Assembly (NCBI GenBank): GCA_963842235.1
Contig: CAWJFT010000002.1
Span: 1-64,000, forward strand
DNA: 64,000 nucleotides
Origin: JACDAN01 sp963842235
Lineage (GTDB): Bacteria > Actinomycetota > Thermoleophilia > Gaiellales > Gaiellaceae
Reading direction: 5' to 3'
Shown: one piece after another, positions 42,045 through 51,064 of the stretch
Layout of the letters: the number at the start of each line of letters is the position of its first letter
Position numbering within the stretch: position 1 is the stretch's first letter
The notes under the pieces: model-generated
Database searches by the model: none
Seen by the model: only the letters and a program-made list of their open reading frames with translations
Told to the model about the DNA's origin: nothing
Made by a program: the position numbers and the translations under genes

Positions 42045-42801
42045 TTCACTGAGCGGGGTGGCGCTCGTCACGGGCGGCGGGCGTGGGATCGGCGCCGGAA
42101 TCGCGCGGGAGCTGGCCGCTGCCGGGATGCAGGTCGCGGTCTCGGCGCGGACGAAGGAGCAGGTCGAAGAGGTGGCGCGCGAGATCGGCGGGCTGGCGGT
42201 CGTCGCCGACGTCTCGTCTCCGGGCGACGCCGAAGCGATGGTCGCCGAGGTCGAGCGCGCGCTCGGGACGATCGATCTCCTCGTCGCCAATGCGGGGATC
42301 AGCGGGCCGAGGGCGAGGACGTGGGAGGCTGATCCGGTTGTGTGGTGGCACACGCACGAGGTGAACGTCCTCGGGGTGTTCCTCTGCTGCCGCGCGGTCA
42401 TCCCGGGGATGATCGAGCGCGGAGGTGGCCGGATCGTCATCACGGCGAGCGGCGCTGCCTATCTGCCCGGCTCGCGTTCGACGGCCTACAGCTCGAGCAA
42501 GGCGGCCGTGAACCGCTTCGGCGAGACGCTCGCCGTCGAGCTCGAGCCCGAAGGGATCGCGGTCTTCCCCATCAGCCCGGGGCTCGTGAAGACCGAGATG
42601 ACCGGAGACGCGTTTCCGGACGACGCGCCGTGGACGCCGCCGGAGCTCGCGCCGCGTTTGGTCCGGGTCCTCGCCTCAGGGCGAGCCGACAGCCTGTCCG
42701 GCCGGTACATCCATCCCGAGCACGACGACATCGAGGATCTGATCCGCCGCGCCGACGAGATCGTCGAGAGCGACCTCAACGCAATCCGCTTGCAGCGCTA
42801 G
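42037..42801 (+). CDS. short-chain dehydrogenase/reductase
   Basis: 254 aa classical SDR. ALVTGGGRGIGAGIARELAAAG at the start (TGxxxGxG cofactor motif), LLVANAGISGPRA (NNAG-like), catalytic Ser in VITASGAAYLPGS, and YSSSKAAVNRF with Tyr and Lys. NADP(H) or NAD(H) choice and substrate are unknown. TTG 42037 overlaps the acyl-CoA synthetase end, so the two probably act in one pathway. 4-bp convergent overlap with the hotdog gene. Confidence 0.9.
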   Translation: MADSLSGVALVTGGGRGIGAGIARELAAAGMQVAVSARTKEQVEEVAREIGGLAVVADVSSPGDAEAMVAEVERALGTIDLLVANAGISGPRARTWEADPVVWWHTHEVNVLGVFLCCRAVIPGMIERGGGRIVITASGAAYLPGSRSTAYSSSKAAVNRFGETLAVELEPEGIAVFPISPGLVKTEMTGDAFPDDAPWTPPELAPRLVRVLASGRADSLSGRYIHPEHDDIEDLIRRADEIVESDLNAIRLQR

Positions 42802-43463
42802 CTCTTCGGGACGATCCAGGTGGCGCGCGCCGAGCCGAGCAGGCGATGGTCTTCGCCGAAGAGCGCCGTGCCGGCGTAGAGCTTGCGGCCCTCCTCGCCG
42901 AGCGGCCAGCCCATGACGACGCAGCGCTCGCCCGGATGCGGCAAATGCTCGACGTGCGCCGTCAGGCGGCCGAGAACGGGATTGCCGCGCTGCCCGAACT
43001 CGACGGCGTAGGCGCCCGGGCAGTCGAGCGCGGCCCAGACGAACTCAGAGGAGATGACGTCGTCGCGCGGGACCCAGGTCGCTGCGACAAGCTTGCGGCC
43101 CTTCGCCGGGCCGGCGTAGATCCGGAGCCCGTCGCCCCGCGCCCACCCGCAGACGAAGCACTCGGGGAAGACGCTGTCGCGGTCACCTTCCGGCAGCGCC
43201 GCGGCGGCCGCATCGTCGAAGGAGATCGGGTCGGGAAGGTCGAGGTCGAGATCCGCCGGCGCCGCCTCCGCGACGATCTCCTCGCCGTCGCGAAGCTCGA
43301 GCGGGCCGTCCGTGCGCACCTCGAGCGGGCGCTCGAGCGGCGGCGGACGCAGCAGGGTGACCTGAGCAGGGCCGTGCATGAACGACGCGAGGAGACCGCA
43401 GGTGTAACCGCCGTTCGCCGACTCCGTCGGACCGCGAAACTTCCGGTCGATGACGAGCTCCAT
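42798..43463 (-). CDS. hotdog-fold thioesterase-like protein
   Basis: 221 aa. The sequence suggests two hotdog-like halves: FRGPTESANGGYTCGLLASFM near the start and ALDCPGAYAVEFGQRGNPVLGRLTAHVEHLPHPGERCVVMGWPL in the second half. A CFVCGWARGDGLRIY segment with paired Cys near 100-103 recurs in uncharacterised actinobacterial thioesterase-like proteins. Acyl-CoA hydrolysis is the likely activity but not proven. Divergent from nadE across a palindromic spacer. Confidence 0.6.
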   Translation of the reverse strand: MELVIDRKFRGPTESANGGYTCGLLASFMHGPAQVTLLRPPPLERPLEVRTDGPLELRDGEEIVAEAAPADLDLDLPDPISFDDAAAAALPEGDRDSVFPECFVCGWARGDGLRIYAGPAKGRKLVAATWVPRDDVISSEFVWAALDCPGAYAVEFGQRGNPVLGRLTAHVEHLPHPGERCVVMGWPLGEEGRKLYAGTALFGEDHRLLGSARATWIVPKS

Positions 43464-43477
43464 GAGCGGTAGACTAT

Positions 43478-43500
43478 GTTTTCGACTGTGAGGCGAAAAC
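43478..43500. promoter_or_regulatory. inverted repeat upstream of nadE
   Basis: GTTTTCG (43478-43484) and CGAAAAC (43494-43500), perfect 7-bp arms 9 bp apart, ending one base before the nadE ATG, between divergent genes. TAGACT (43470-43475) is a possible -10. It may be an operator for a NAD-pathway regulator; which one is not known. Confidence 0.5.
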
Positions 43501-43501
43501 T

Positions 43502-45214
43502 ATGAGGCTGGCGCTGGCTCAGATCAACACCGTCGTCGGCGACCTGGACGGGAACGCCGCACGGATCGTCGGCCGCATTCGAGAGGCACGGGAAGCCGGA
43601 GCTGACCTCGTCCTCTTCCCGGAGCTTGCGGTCACCGGCTACCCGCCGGAGGATCTCCTCTTCCGGCCGGAGTTCTTGCGGCAAGCGCGGCAGAGCCTCG
43701 ATCGGATCGCCACCGAGACCGACGGCATCTCAGCGCTGGTCGGCTTCCCGTGGCTCGAGCGGGATCTCTACAACGGCTGCGCGGTCCTGTCGGGGGGCGG
43801 CGTGAAGGCGATCTATCCGAAGCGCTTCCTCCCCAACTACGGCGTCTTCGACGAGGTGCGCTACTTCCAGCCCGGCCGGCAGCTCCTCCTGCTGAAGATC
43901 GGCGAGGCGCTGATCGGTCCGACCGTCTGCGAGGACATCTGGCAGCCCGGCCCGCCTGCGACGGATCTGGCGCTCGCCGGCGCGCACGTGATCGCGAACA
44001 TCTCTGCCTCTCCGTTCCATGTCGGCAAGGGACAGGAGCGGGAGGAGATGCTGGTCACGCGCGCGCGTGACAACGCGTGCTGGGTCGTGCTCGTCAACGC
44101 CGTTGGCGGGCAGGACGAGCTGATCTTCGACGGGCACAGCCTCGTGATCGACGAGGAAGGCGACATCGTCGCCCGGGCGCCATCGTTCGAAGAGGCCCTG
44201 CTCGTGGTGGACATCGACGCCACCACCGCGATCGCCCGCCGCCTCGTCGACGCCCGCCGCCGGGCGCTGGCGCGGGAGCGGGAGGTGCCAGACCCACCGG
44301 TCGTCGATCTGGGCGAGCCGCGGGAGCAGCAGGTTCCGGCAAGGCCGGTGGTCGCCGAGCCGCTCGACGATCTCGAGCAGATGCGGCTCGCGCTGGAGCT
44401 CGGTCTCCACGATTACGTGGAGAAGAACGGCTTCTCGGAGATCGTCGTGGGGGTGTCAGGCGGGATCGACTCGGCACTGACCCTCGCGTTGGCGGCCGAG
44501 GCACTCGGCCCGGAGCGGGTGCACGCCGTCTCTATGCCGTCCCGCTATTCATCGGAGGAGACCCGTCTCGACGCGAAGCGGCTCGCCGAGAATCTCGGCA
44601 CGAGCTTCCTGGAGATCCCGATCGACCCGATCTTCGAGGGCTTTCAGCAAGCGCTGGCCGGCGTCTTCGAGGGCCGCGAGCCGGACATCACGGAGGAGAA
44701 CCTCCAGTCGCGAACCCGCGGAGTGCTGTTGATGGGGCTGTCGAACAAGTTCGGCTGGCTGGTGGTCGCGACCGGCAACAAGTCGGAGCTGTCGGTGGGC
44801 TACGCGACGCTCTACGGGGACATGGCCGGAGGGTTCGCGCTTCTCAAGGATGTGTTCAAGACGGACGTCTTCCGGCTGGCTCGGTACGTGAACGAGCGGG
44901 CCGGCCGAGAGGTGATCCCACAGTCGATCATCGACCGGGCGCCGAGCGCCGAGCTTCGCGACAACCAGCTCGACGAGGACTCGCTTCCTCCCTACGCCGC
45001 CCTCGACCGGGTGCTCGAGGCCTATGTCGAAGAGGACCGCTCGCGCGACGATCTGACGACGGACGGGTTCGAGCCGGAGGTGGTCGAGCGCGCGATCGCC
45101 CTGATCGATCGCGCCGAGTACAAGCGCCGGCAAGCTCCTCCAGGCGTGAAGCTGCGCCCGAAGGCCTTCGGCCGCGACCGCCGTACGCCGATCACGAATC
45201 GCTGGACCGGCTAG
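43502..45214 (+). CDS. nadE: glutamine-dependent NAD+ synthase
   Basis: 570 aa. Amidates nicotinate adenine dinucleotide to NAD using ammonia from glutamine. N-terminal nitrilase-type glutaminase: catalytic Glu in LVLFPELAVTGYPPEDLL, Lys in YPKRFLPNYGVFDE and Cys in TVCEDIWQPG. C-terminal synthetase: P-loop VGVSGGIDSALTLALAAE near 317, SRYSSEETRLDA, and TGNKSELSVGYATLYGDMAGG. The full two-domain enzyme is intact. With nadM it supplies the last two NAD steps. Confidence 0.95.
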   Translation: MRLALAQINTVVGDLDGNAARIVGRIREAREAGADLVLFPELAVTGYPPEDLLFRPEFLRQARQSLDRIATETDGISALVGFPWLERDLYNGCAVLSGGGVKAIYPKRFLPNYGVFDEVRYFQPGRQLLLLKIGEALIGPTVCEDIWQPGPPATDLALAGAHVIANISASPFHVGKGQEREEMLVTRARDNACWVVLVNAVGGQDELIFDGHSLVIDEEGDIVARAPSFEEALLVVDIDATTAIARRLVDARRRALAREREVPDPPVVDLGEPREQQVPARPVVAEPLDDLEQMRLALELGLHDYVEKNGFSEIVVGVSGGIDSALTLALAAEALGPERVHAVSMPSRYSSEETRLDAKRLAENLGTSFLEIPIDPIFEGFQQALAGVFEGREPDITEENLQSRTRGVLLMGLSNKFGWLVVATGNKSELSVGYATLYGDMAGGFALLKDVFKTDVFRLARYVNERAGREVIPQSIIDRAPSAELRDNQLDEDSLPPYAALDRVLEAYVEEDRSRDDLTTDGFEPEVVERAIALIDRAEYKRRQAPPGVKLRPKAFGRDRRTPITNRWTG

Positions 45215-45221
45215 CGGCGCC

Positions 45222-45761
45222 TCAACGCGCGACCTCACGCAGCGCGCGAAACCAGCGGAGCCGCTCGCCATACGGCACCGCCGCGTTCGCGGGCGACGTC
45301 GACGGAAGGACGAAGAGACGCGTGTCTCCAAGCGCGCGCTCCTGCACGCCCAGCTCCGGCCGCTCGTTGAAGACCCCGCGGTAGGCCTCCTTGCCGACGA
45401 AGGCGATCCATCCCGGCCTCAGCCCCTGCGCAAGCGCGGCCAGCCGCTGGTCCGCCTCGGCAAAGTCCCCGCGGCGCAGATCGCCCGAGCCGGAGGTCGC
45501 CCGCGCTGCCGCATTCGTGAGGCCGTAGCCGAACGACGGTAGCTCGAACTGCTCGTCCGGCCCGAGCAGCCGCGGCGTGAACCCGGCGGCATGCAGAAGC
45601 CGCCAGAAGTCGTTCCTCGGATTGGCGAAGTGGGCGCCGGCTGCAGCCGACCACCGTCCCGGGTTGATCCCGCAGAAGAGCACCCGCAGATCGGGCGCGA
45701 GGACATCCGGAACAGCGCTATCGCTACGCGGCTTCGAGCTCGGGTTCGGGCTCGCGGGCAT
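45222..45761 (-). CDS. mug: mismatch-specific uracil/thymine DNA glycosylase (Mug-like)
   Basis: About 179 aa. FCGINPGRWSAAAGAHFANPRNDFWRLLHAAGF is the Mug/TDG active-site region (GxNPG and the NPRNDFW helix), and VLPSTSPANAAVPY matches the distal motif (usually NPSxxN). It excises U or T from mismatches with G. ATG 45761 is the best start, although it overlaps the upstream small gene by 38 bp; the frame is open to 45800. Confidence 0.87.
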   Translation of the reverse strand: MPASPNPSSKPRSDSAVPDVLAPDLRVLFCGINPGRWSAAAGAHFANPRNDFWRLLHAAGFTPRLLGPDEQFELPSFGYGLTNAAARATSGSGDLRRGDFAEADQRLAALAQGLRPGWIAFVGKEAYRGVFNERPELGVQERALGDTRLFVLPSTSPANAAVPYGERLRWFRALREVAR

Positions 45762-45918
45762 CGAGACGCAACTCAAACAGGCGCCTGATGTCCTCGCCAC
45801 TCAGAGTGATCTCGAAGCGAGAACGGCGCGGCTCGAAGCGGACGATGCTGACGCTCTCCTCGTGGACGCCGTAACACCGCGCGTAGCACTCAGCTTCGTT
45901 CAACGTACGCAACCGCAC
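45724..45918 (-). CDS. small hypothetical protein
   Basis: 64 aa from GTG 45918: MRLRTLNEAECYARCYGVHE and on to an acidic tail ending EPEPELEAA. Strong coding character: a Cys-rich start (CYARCYG) and alternating charged beta-like segment (VSIVRFEPRRSRFEITLSGEDIRRLFELRL). The family is not recognised. It is upstream of mug on the same strand and divergent from the OsmC gene. Confidence 0.55.
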   Translation of the reverse strand: MRLRTLNEAECYARCYGVHEESVSIVRFEPRRSRFEITLSGEDIRRLFELRLDAREPEPELEAA

Positions 45919-45947
45919 GAGCGGGACCGTAAATTGCGCATCGGACG

Positions 45948-46349
45948 GTGGCGGTTCGGGCCAAACACTTCGACTACTGGGTGACCCTCGACGACGAAGG
46001 GCTCTCGGCCGACGGCCAGCCGCTCGAGCTCGAGCACGCAAAGGCAGAGCACCTTCTCCTCGCCGCGCTGGCCCGCTGCTCGATCTCGAGCCTCCGGTAT
46101 TTCGCCCGGCAGCGAAACGTGGAGGCCGAGGCGACGGCCTACGTCTCCGGGACGGTCACTCGGCGCGAGGAGGACGACCGCTACGGCTTCACCAACATCG
46201 AATGCCGGATGGACGTCCAGCTCCAGAACGGGATCTCGGACGACGATCTTCGGGCGCTGTTCGAGAGCGCCGAGTGGGGCTGCTTCGTCAGCGCCTCGCT
46301 CAACCCCGCGCCCCGCTACACATGGCGCGTCAACGGACGCGATCTGTGA
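45948..46349 (+). CDS. OsmC/Ohr-family protein
   Basis: 133 aa from a GTG start. FDYWVTLDDEGLSADGQPLELEHAKAEHLLLAALARCSISSLRYFARQ contains the first conserved Cys in the position used by peroxide-reducing OsmC proteins; a second Cys appears in IECRMDV and a third in EWGCFVSASL. Possible thiol peroxidase, but the usual Cys spacing is not fully met. Its TGA stop is the first three bases of copy B of the 77-bp element. Confidence 0.75.
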   Translation: MAVRAKHFDYWVTLDDEGLSADGQPLELEHAKAEHLLLAALARCSISSLRYFARQRNVEAEATAYVSGTVTRREEDDRYGFTNIECRMDVQLQNGISDDDLRALFESAEWGCFVSASLNPAPRYTWRVNGRDL

Positions 46350-46423
46350 GACGCCGCTTGCGGTGTCTCCTTCAGGCGGGGCGGGCTCGGCCCGCGCCGC
46401 CGTCTGAAACGACCGGTCGACAC
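46347..46423 (+). ncRNA. 77-bp two-hairpin intercistronic element, copy B
   Basis: Begins with the OsmC stop codon (TGAGACGCCGCTTGCGGTG) and ends TCGACAC, 23 nt before the aminotransferase ATG. Compared with copies A and C it has T to C and A to G changes that keep a base pair in hairpin 1, and a C-G to G-C swap in hairpin 2 (stem GGCGGGGCGGGC / GCCCGCGCCGCC, one mismatch). These compensatory changes support a folded RNA. Confidence 0.65.
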
Positions 46424-46446
46424 GCCGGACGCTCGGCACAACGGTC

Positions 46447-47572
46447 ATGAGCACGGCGGTTCTCGACGTGGAAGCGGTGCGGGCGCGCTTCTCTGCGCTC
46501 CAGCGTCCATTCGTGTTCCTGGACGGCCCAGCCGGGACCCAGGTGCCCGACTCCGTCATCGAAGCGATCGGGGGTTACCTGCGCGAGTCGAACGCGAACG
46601 TCGGCGGCGCCTTCGAGACGAGCCGGCGCACGGGCGAGCTGATCGACAACGCCCGAGGAGCCGCGGCCCGGTTTCTCGGCTGCTCCGAGCGACGAGACGA
46701 TCTTCGGTCCGAGCATGACGAACCTCAACTTCATGCTCACCCGGACCGTGGGCCGCGAGCTGCGGGAGGGCGACGAGGTCGTCGTCACGCGGCTCGACCA
46801 CGACGCGAACGTCTCGCCCTGGCTCGAGCTCGCGCACGACCTCGGGATCCGCGTCCGGTTCGCCGACTACGACCTCTCCGATCTCGAGGACCAGATCTCC
46901 GACCGGACGCGCGTGGTCGCGTTTCCCTGGGCGTCCAACGCCCTGGGCACGCTCGTGGACGCCGAGCAGATTTGCGGCCTCGCGCGCGACGCGGGCGCCC
47001 TCGCGTGGGTGGACGCCGTCCACTACGCGCCGCATGGGCCGATCGACGTGGCCTCGATCGGCGCCGACGTCCTCCTTTGCTCGCCGTACAAGTTCTACGG
47101 CCCCCACCTCGGGCTCGCCTTCGTCCGGCGCGAGCTCCTCGAGCGCTGGCGCCCCTACAAGGTGCGCCCCGCGCCGGGCTACGAGACCGGCACCATGCAG
47201 CACGAGCTGCTGGCCGGATTCGTCGCCGCGGTCGAGTACGTCGAGTCGCTCGGTTGGGACGCGATCACCTCGCACGAGCGCGAGCTCGGACAGCGCTTCC
47301 TGGACGGACTGCCCACCAACGTCCGCCTCCACGGCCTGGCCACGATGGAAGGACGCGTGCCGACCTTTGCCGTCACGCTTCCCCACCAGACCCCCGCGGC
47401 GCTCGCCGAGCGCCTCGCGCAGCGCGGGATCTTCGTCTGGCACGGCGACTACTACGCCGTCGAGGTGATGCGGCGTCTGCGGCTCCCGGACGGCGCCGTC
47501 CGCGTCGGGATCGTCCACTACAACACGGCCGACGAGATCGACCGCCTGCTCGCGGAGCTCAGAGCGCTCTAG
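46447..47572 (+). CDS. class V aminotransferase (cysteine desulfurase-like), reading frame broken by one base
   Basis: PLP-dependent enzyme of the cysteine-desulfurase-like subgroup. The N-terminal part VFLDGPAGTQVPDSVIEAIGGYL is in one frame up to about 46690; from GAC GAG ACG ATC (46691 on) the sequence continues one frame later with FGPSMTNLNFMLTRTVGREL, VVVTRLDHDANVSPW, AWVDAVHYAPHGPIDVA (PLP Asp) and LCSPYKFYGPHLG (PLP Lys). One extra base near 46690 explains the break; corrected length is about 375 aa. Whether it makes persulfide is unknown. Confidence 0.82.
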
Positions 47573-48449
47573 AGAGCGACGGCCACCACTCGCCGCCGCT
47601 GCGCGTCGCTGGGTTCGCGCGCGAGTAGCTGCGTGCGGCGGACTCGTCCACCGCGAGCGTGACGGGCCCATGCACGATCAACCCGGGCTCTGCCGTCTCG
47701 CGGAGCAGGTCTTCGAAGAACCCGTTGACGAGCCACTCACGTCCGGCTGCGACCGAAGCGCGCGCGTTGATCCGGACGAGTGACTCGGAGAGCTCGTCGA
47801 CCCGGTCGATGCGCGGGCGGCGGATGAACGTCGTCGGGCCCTGGGGCAGGATCGAGGCGACCGAATCGACCAGCTCGACGCCCTTCTCCCCGTCGGTGAC
47901 GAAGACCTCGACCTGGAGCTCCTTGGCGCCGCTCGGCAGCACGCGCACGGACGGGATCTGTGAGTTGTGGATGTGGATCACCTCGCCGTCGAGCGTCCGC
48001 AGGCGGGTGTGCCGCAGGGAGACGTCCTCGACGATCCCCTGCAGCTCGTGCATCGGGATCTGGATCGTGTCGCCGACGGAGTACCAGCGCTCCATGAACA
48101 TGACCAGACCGGCGATGATGTCCATCAGCACGCGCTGGATCGCGAAGCCGACGAGGATCAGCAGGAACGAGGCGCCGGCAAGAGCCGTCAGACGGTCGAT
48201 GCCGCCGATCAACTGGCCGACGGAGAGCACCGCGGCCGTCGCGAAGCCCAAGTAGGTGATCGCGGCACGCACGATTGAGACCTGCGTCTCGCGCCGCTTC
48301 AGGCGCGTCATCCGTCCCGCCTGGGACAGGTCGGTCTCGGCGTGGCGCCGGTCGTTCCAGACGAGGACGCGCAGCGCGACCCACGCGCTCGCGCGAGCGA
48401 GCAGCCAGGCCGCGGCAAAGAGCAGGACGATGATGATGGGCTCGAACAT
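47559..48449 (-). CDS. MscS-family mechanosensitive channel
   Basis: About 296 aa. Three N-terminal membrane segments, with the pore-lining helix near residues 85-115 (GASFLLILVGFAIQRVLMDIIAGLVMFMERWYSVGD), followed by the MscS beta domain (IQIPMHELQGIVEDVSLRHTRLRTLDGEVIHIHNSQI). Gated by membrane tension to release solutes on osmotic downshock. The reading frame extends to 48605, but ATG 48449 (MFEPIIIVLLF) starts at the first membrane helix. It converges with the aminotransferase gene. Confidence 0.85.
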   Translation of the reverse strand: MFEPIIIVLLFAAAWLLARASAWVALRVLVWNDRRHAETDLSQAGRMTRLKRRETQVSIVRAAITYLGFATAAVLSVGQLIGGIDRLTALAGASFLLILVGFAIQRVLMDIIAGLVMFMERWYSVGDTIQIPMHELQGIVEDVSLRHTRLRTLDGEVIHIHNSQIPSVRVLPSGAKELQVEVFVTDGEKGVELVDSVASILPQGPTTFIRRPRIDRVDELSESLVRINARASVAAGREWLVNGFFEDLLRETAEPGLIVHGPVTLAVDESAARSYSRANPATRSGGEWWPSLSRAL

Positions 48450-48530
48450 GGAGCGAGCAGCCAAGCTAGCGAGAGTGGTCGGACTGCCACAAGGCCCGCT
48501 CAAACAATCCTTACGAGTGTTCTCCAGACG

Positions 48531-49496
48531 TTGAAACTCCTGGTTCTCGGCGGCACCGAGTTCCTCGGTCGAGCGGTCGTGGAAACGGCGGTCGGGCGGG
48601 GCCACGTCGTCACGCTCTTCAACCGCGGGAAGACGAATCCCGAGCTCTTCCCCGAGGTCGAGAAGCTGCGCGGAGATCGTGCCGTCGATCCGATCCCTTC
48701 CGGAGCGTGGGACGCGGTGATCGACACCTCCGGGCTCCTCCCGGGAGTTGTCCGCGGCTCAGCGGAAGCGTTGCGAGACTCGGCGGAGCGCTACCTGTTC
48801 GTCTCGAGCATCTCGGTCTATGCAGACTTGAGCGAAGGGCCGACGGAGCACTCTCCGCGAGCTCAGCTGGGCGAGATGCCGAGCGACGAGATGCTTCCCG
48901 GCTACGAGAACTACGGCGCGCTCAAGGCGCTCTGCGAGGACGTTGTCACGGAGGTCTACGCCGAGCGCGCGCTGATCGTCCGTCCCGGGCTGGTCGTCGG
49001 CCCGCATGACCCAACCGGCCGCTTCACCTACTGGCCGCATCGGATCGCGCGGGGCGGGCAGTTCGTCGTCCCCCGCCCGCCGGAGGAGCAAATCCAGTTC
49101 GTCGACGTTCGCGACCTTGGAGCCTGGATCGTCGATCTCCTCGAGCGAGGTGACCCGGGCGCGTTCAACGCGACCCATCCCGGCATCGCCTGGACGGAGC
49201 TCGTCGAGTCGTGCCTGCTGGTCACGGGCTCCGATGGGAGACCTGTCTGGATCGACCGCGAGTGGCTCGCCGAGCAGGGAGTCGGAGAATGGATGGAGCT
49301 GCCGCTCTGGCTCCACGACGCCGATTCGCTGGGAATGATGCGGGCCGACGTGTCTCGCGCGATCGCTGCCGGCCTGACGTTCCGCCCGCTCGACGACACC
49401 GTCCGCGGGACGCTGGAGCTCGCCGAGACAACAGAGGACGCCGGGCTCACGCCCGAGCGAGAACGAGCGCTGCTGGAGGCATGGGTTGCCCGATAA
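48531..49496 (+). CDS. NAD-dependent epimerase/dehydratase-family protein
   Basis: About 321 aa extended SDR. Starts at TTG 48531 giving LLVLGGTEFLGRAVVETAVGRGH (GxxxxxG cofactor motif). The catalytic Tyr appears in YENYGALKALCEDVV (YxxxK in the form YGALK), then VRPGLVVGPHDPTGRF. This matches the GGTEFLG subgroup near NAD-dependent reductases of isoflavone/RNA-binding CSP41 type. Substrate unknown. The final codons overlap the DUF3052 gene. Confidence 0.85.
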   Translation: MKLLVLGGTEFLGRAVVETAVGRGHVVTLFNRGKTNPELFPEVEKLRGDRAVDPIPSGAWDAVIDTSGLLPGVVRGSAEALRDSAERYLFVSSISVYADLSEGPTEHSPRAQLGEMPSDEMLPGYENYGALKALCEDVVTEVYAERALIVRPGLVVGPHDPTGRFTYWPHRIARGGQFVVPRPPEEQIQFVDVRDLGAWIVDLLERGDPGAFNATHPGIAWTELVESCLLVTGSDGRPVWIDREWLAEQGVGEWMELPLWLHDADSLGMMRADVSRAIAAGLTFRPLDDTVRGTLELAETTEDAGLTPERERALLEAWVAR

Positions 49497-49806
49497 GGAC
49501 TACTCCGCGACGCCGCTGTCTCAGAAGCTCGGCGCCAAGCCCGGCGTCGACGTGCTCGTCTTCTTCACGACGAGCCGGAGAGAGCTCGAGCGCCGGTTCG
49601 CGAAGCTGCGACGGACGATGGGGCCGGCGGACGGGCTCTGGGTCGCCTGGCCCAAGAAGGCGGCGAAGATCGAGACCGACCTCGACTTCGCGACGGTGCA
49701 GAAGGTCGGCCTCGACGCCGGCCTCGTCGACAACAAGAGCGCGGCTATTGACGAGCGCTGGCAGGCGCTGCGCTTCGTCATCCGAGTCGAGGACCGTCAG
49801 TCGTAG
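49486..49806 (+). CDS. DUF3052-family protein
   Basis: 106 aa. YSATPLSQKLGAKPGVDVLVFF at the start and DGLWVAWPKKAAKIETDLDFATVQKVGLDAGLVDNKSAAIDERWQALRFVIR are characteristic of this actinobacterial family of unknown function. Starts at TTG 49486 and overlaps the epimerase by 11 bp and the convergent SIS gene by 10 bp. Confidence 0.85.
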   Translation: MPDKDYSATPLSQKLGAKPGVDVLVFFTTSRRELERRFAKLRRTMGPADGLWVAWPKKAAKIETDLDFATVQKVGLDAGLVDNKSAAIDERWQALRFVIRVEDRQS

Positions 49807-50642
49807 GCGGCGCGGGCGCGCTTCCAGCGCTCGTCGTCGGTGCGGATCGGGTCCGGGTCGACCCCACGTGCGTCGGCGGCGGCGAGCGTCAGTAGCTGGA
49901 AGAAGACGATGTCGACGACCGGATGTCGCGATGGCACGAGCGTCGTCTCGCACCCGAGAGTCTCGAGTGCGCGCACGGCGTCGGCAGCGCGCCGTCCGTC
50001 GAGGACGTAGGCGCGGACCGTCTCGTCGACCGCGGCGAGGTGGCCGTGGAGGAGCTGCTCGGTGTGGTGCGCCTCCGCGGGCAGGTGTGCTCCCTCCCGC
50101 AGCTTCAGCACGGCCTCCTGGGCCGTGGGCCACGCAGGCCCGGCCCCCGCGACGAGGACGCGACCCTCAGGCGGCGCGCCGACGTCCTGCTGCAGCGCCC
50201 CGGCGACGGCGTCCGGCAGTGAGCTCACGTCCTCGCCGCGAAGCGCGGCAAGCGTCGCCACCGCCGCCGTGTAGCTCGCCGTGTGGCACCAGCTCTGCTC
50301 GATCTCGGGCGCTGCCAGGACGACGTGGTCGCACTCCTTGGCGAGCGGGCTCTCAGGAGCACCCGTGAGCAGCCAGGCCGGCCCGCGCCAGGCGCGAACG
50401 GCTTCGAGCGTCATCCGCGTCGTGCCCTCGTGGCTGATCGCAACGAGCAGGTCGGCGTCACGCTCCGGCTGCAGGACGAGGTCGAGCGCCTGCACCGCGT
50501 CGCCGCCGGTCTGCGCGGCGTGGAAGGACGTCCCACAGCCCGTGAAGAGAATCCTGCCGTCGGGAAACCGCTCCCCCGTCGGCACCCGGCGGAGCCAGTC
50601 GGGCTGCGCCGCCATCGCCGCTCGCGTCTTCTCGCCGGCCAT
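49797..50642 (-). CDS. SIS-domain sugar isomerase-like protein
   Basis: About 281 aa from ATG 50642. Two SIS-type halves: GRILFTGCGTSFHAAQTGGDAVQ, ISHEGTTRMTLEAV (Ser/Thr-rich sugar-phosphate loop), then VLVAGAGPAWPTAQEAVLKLREGAHLPAEAHHTEQLLHGHLAA, the last part resembling the GlmS isomerase EALKLKE...HGP segment. It could isomerise or bind an amino-sugar phosphate; the substrate is unproven. The longer frame to 51014 is antisense to the thioesterase and ignored. Confidence 0.75.
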   Translation of the reverse strand: MAGEKTRAAMAAQPDWLRRVPTGERFPDGRILFTGCGTSFHAAQTGGDAVQALDLVLQPERDADLLVAISHEGTTRMTLEAVRAWRGPAWLLTGAPESPLAKECDHVVLAAPEIEQSWCHTASYTAAVATLAALRGEDVSSLPDAVAGALQQDVGAPPEGRVLVAGAGPAWPTAQEAVLKLREGAHLPAEAHHTEQLLHGHLAAVDETVRAYVLDGRRAADAVRALETLGCETTLVPSRHPVVDIVFFQLLTLAAADARGVDPDPIRTDDERWKRARAAYD

Positions 50643-50666
50643 CGAGGGGTCTATACCATCCGGCGC

Positions 50667-51064
50667 GTGGACGGCTACGGCTTCGTGCACCGCGAATCGG
50701 TGCGTTTTCGGGACCTCGACGGCATGGGCCATGTCAACAACGCCGTCTTCATGACCTACATGGAGTCCGCGCGGCTCGCCTTCCTCAGGTCGCTTGGCCT
50801 CGGCCACAACCCGCTCGAGGGGCTGATCCTGGCACGAGCCGAGGTCGACTTCCGCTCCCCATCGAGCTCGGCCAGGAGGTCGAGATCGGCGTCCGGCCGG
50901 GTCGGATCGGGACGAAGAGCTTCGACCTGGAGCACGAGGTCCGCGCCGACGGGACGCTCGCGGCCGAGGGCCGGTTCGTCCTCGTCGCTTACGACTACAC
51001 GACAGGGAGCTCACGCGAGCTTCCGGCCGAGTGGCGCGAGATGCTGGCAGGAGTTCCGGTATGA
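50667..51064 (+). CDS. acyl-CoA thioesterase (4-hydroxybenzoyl-CoA type), reading frame broken by one base
   Basis: Hotdog thioesterase. VRFRDLDGMGHVNNAVFMTYMESARLAFL contains the catalytic Asp region of the 4HBT family. The frame breaks at the CCCC run 50857-50860: one more C restores DFRSPIELGQEVEIGVRPGRIGTKSF to the end (ELPAEWREMLAGVPV). Corrected length is about 132 aa, normal for the family. TATACC, 9 nt before the GTG, is a likely -10 for a leaderless message. Its TGA stop is the beginning of copy C of the 77-bp element. Confidence 0.82.

Noticed and set aside
48450..48530. Riboswitch in the spacer between mscS and the epimerase gene
   Set aside because: Only a 4-bp GTGG/CCAC hairpin is present, and the spacer also holds the divergent start regions.
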